Positions 63,157-64,000 of a DNA stretch of 64,000 nt are shown here, piece by piece. The notes under the pieces are model-generated. The model saw nothing but the letters and a program-made list of their open reading frames with translations. It ran no database searches and was not told the origin of the DNA. Both the position numbers and the translations under genes were made by a program. Positions within the stretch are counted from its first letter, which is position 1, and each line of letters starts with the position of its first letter. This DNA is from Bacteroidota bacterium. GTDB lineage: Bacteria > Bacteroidota > Bacteroidia > B-17B0 > Aurantibacillaceae. Where the stretch lies: the NCBI GenBank assembly GCA_003153315.1, contig PLYA01000010.1, positions 1 through 64,000 of the forward strand, given 5' to 3'.

Positions 63157-63639
63157 ATGATGATTAGTAAATTGAGATGCGGTGCGTTTTTTGTTCTAAC
63201 GGTAATTTGTTCTGCCTTTTTTTCCTGCAAGAAGAAAACAACTACCCAACAAACCGCAAACAATGCGGTACTTAATTTGGCAGCGGGTACTCGCATAAAC
63301 CTTACGGTTCTTATATCTTCTCATCCCAATCTCATTAGTTTTCCCGGCTCTGATACTATCCCGAATGTAGGTATAAGAGGCTTATTAATTTACCGTGCAA
63401 CAGAGACGGAGTTTTTTGTGTATGAAAGAGCCTGCACATATGATGGTACAACAAATGCCAAAGCAAGAGTTTCTACTACGCAGGGTAGCTTTACTTGTAA
63501 TGATAATGTTTGTGGCTCTGTATTTACTATTTCTGATGGGTCCGGGCAACCCACGCATGGCCCGGCTACATATGCCTTAAAGCAGTATAAATACACATAT
63601 GATAGTTCAAACCCAAATGTATTGACTATTACCAACTAA
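63157..63639 (+). CDS. Rieske-like lipoprotein lacking cluster ligands
   Basis: Predicted lipoprotein of 160 residues: signal with lipobox FFSC (Cys24) and a Thr/Gln-rich linker. The domain (about 40-160) has Rieske-like order: YERACTYDGTT near 92-102 and SFTCNDNVCGSVFTISDGSGQPTHGPATYALKQY to the end. Rieske proteins have CxH and CxxH pairs; here the cysteines lack following histidines, so no 2Fe-2S cluster is expected. It may be a fold-only relative. ATG 63160 is an alternative start. It is divergent from the S41 protease gene. Confidence 0.65.
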   Translation: MMISKLRCGAFFVLTVICSAFFSCKKKTTTQQTANNAVLNLAAGTRINLTVLISSHPNLISFPGSDTIPNVGIRGLLIYRATETEFFVYERACTYDGTTNAKARVSTTQGSFTCNDNVCGSVFTISDGSGQPTHGPATYALKQYKYTYDSSNPNVLTITN

Positions 63640-63640
63640 A

Positions 63641-64000
63641 TTACTTTAGTGTAGCTAATTGTTTTCTTGCCTGGGAGGCATAAAAGCCTTGTGCGTCTGC
63701 AATATGTTGCAGTAATGTTTTGGCTTCATCATTCTTTTGCAAATCAATAAAGCAAAGGGCTTTATACCAGTATGCTTCCTGTTTAAATACATTATTGGAT
63801 AAATTGCCAATACGGTTAAGCATAATTAAAGCCTGCGGATAATTCTTTTGATAGTAATACGCGGCACCGGTATAGAAAAATGCATTGGGATCTTCTCTGT
63901 TTAGCAAAGGCTTTAGTTTTGTTAAAGCCAAATCAAACTTTTGAGCGCTAAAGTTTTTCATAGCTTGGTTAATTAAATTAGGCGCGGCTGTATCATGTAT
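63641..64000 (-). CDS. TPR-repeat protein, C-terminal fragment cut by the window edge
   Basis: The frame is open to base 64000, so the gene continues to the right and only its last 119 residues are seen. Alternating helices (SAQKFDLALTKLKPLLNREDPNAFFYTGAAYYYQKNYPQALIMLNRIG; QEAYWYKALCFIDLQKNDEAKTLLQHIA) match tetratricopeptide repeats of about 34 residues. An internal Met (63961) looks like a start but the upstream codons (NLINQA) continue in the same fold. Function is likely protein-protein interaction. It ends 2 bases from the lipoprotein gene stop (convergent). Confidence 0.75.
   Translation of the reverse strand: MHDTAAPNLINQAMKNFSAQKFDLALTKLKPLLNREDPNAFFYTGAAYYYQKNYPQALIMLNRIGNLSNNVFKQEAYWYKALCFIDLQKNDEAKTLLQHIADAQGFYASQARKQLATLK

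Overview
The window comes from an AT-rich member of the Bacteroidota, probably a gliding lineage outside the Bacteroidales. The evidence is a type IX secretion (T9SS) locus with gldJ, PorP/SprF, the sortase PorU and the outer-membrane protein PorV, nine secreted proteins with a C-terminal T9SS sorting domain, and a short Bacteroidota-type methylmalonyl-CoA mutase beta subunit. Promoter-like sites have the Bacteroidota -7 form TAnnTTTG, and ribosome binding sites are not purine-rich. No rRNA, tRNA, CRISPR array, insertion sequence or phage gene was seen. The right edge cuts a TPR gene.

Layout. 0.2-6.6 kb: transhydrogenase pntAB-pntB, a LON-domain protein, an OmpH/Skp chaperone, ssb, an amidohydrolase, rplS and an outer-membrane barrel. 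6.7-9.5 kb: an NHL-repeat T9SS cargo, a gene of unknown function with a carboxypeptidase-regulatory-like domain, and repeat array 1. 9.6-14.3 kb: an operon with a membrane glycosyltransferase-like gene between two M16 peptidase genes. 14.4-23.7 kb: propionate and branched-chain carbon entry (acyl-CoA carboxylase beta, mutA, mutB), with a PorP/SprF-aroC pair in between. 23.7-24.2 kb: array 2. 24.2-38.0 kb: mainly T9SS cargo genes, interrupted by ruvB and an aminotransferase. 38.2-42.5 kb: kup, another NHL cargo and a paralogue of the array-1 gene, followed by array 3. 43.1-47.9 kb: S46 peptidase, a membrane protein, and an HxlR regulator divergent from two YceI genes. 48.1-57.5 kb: gldJ, porP, porU, porV, murF. 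57.6-64 kb: a small protein, a cytochrome/copper-monooxygenase lipoprotein, array 4, recN, an S41 protease, a lipoprotein and the TPR gene.

The most unusual signal is in the gaps. Every intergenic gap longer than about 300 bases (four of them) holds an array of degenerate, contiguous repeats with a strict 21-bp period, equal to two turns of B-DNA. The arrays have 11, 12, 9 and 19 units and differ in consensus. In about 50 units I find a single 1-base length change, although the units diverge strongly in sequence. Arrays 1 and 3 lie upstream of two paralogous genes, with a conserved promoter block of about 50 bp between gene and array, so gene, promoter and array look like one duplicated module. 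Long frames cross three of the arrays on both strands. Array 3 is interrupted, and variation is not codon-like, so a DNA- or RNA-level role seems likelier than coding.

Working together: the T9SS genes supply the machinery that would export the nine cargo proteins (NHL and SBBP propellers, LRR, M43 protease, BNR-like and adhesin-like proteins). The carboxylase and mutase genes form a propionyl-CoA to succinyl-CoA route. The YceI pair appears controlled by its divergent HxlR neighbour through two palindromes 31 bp apart.
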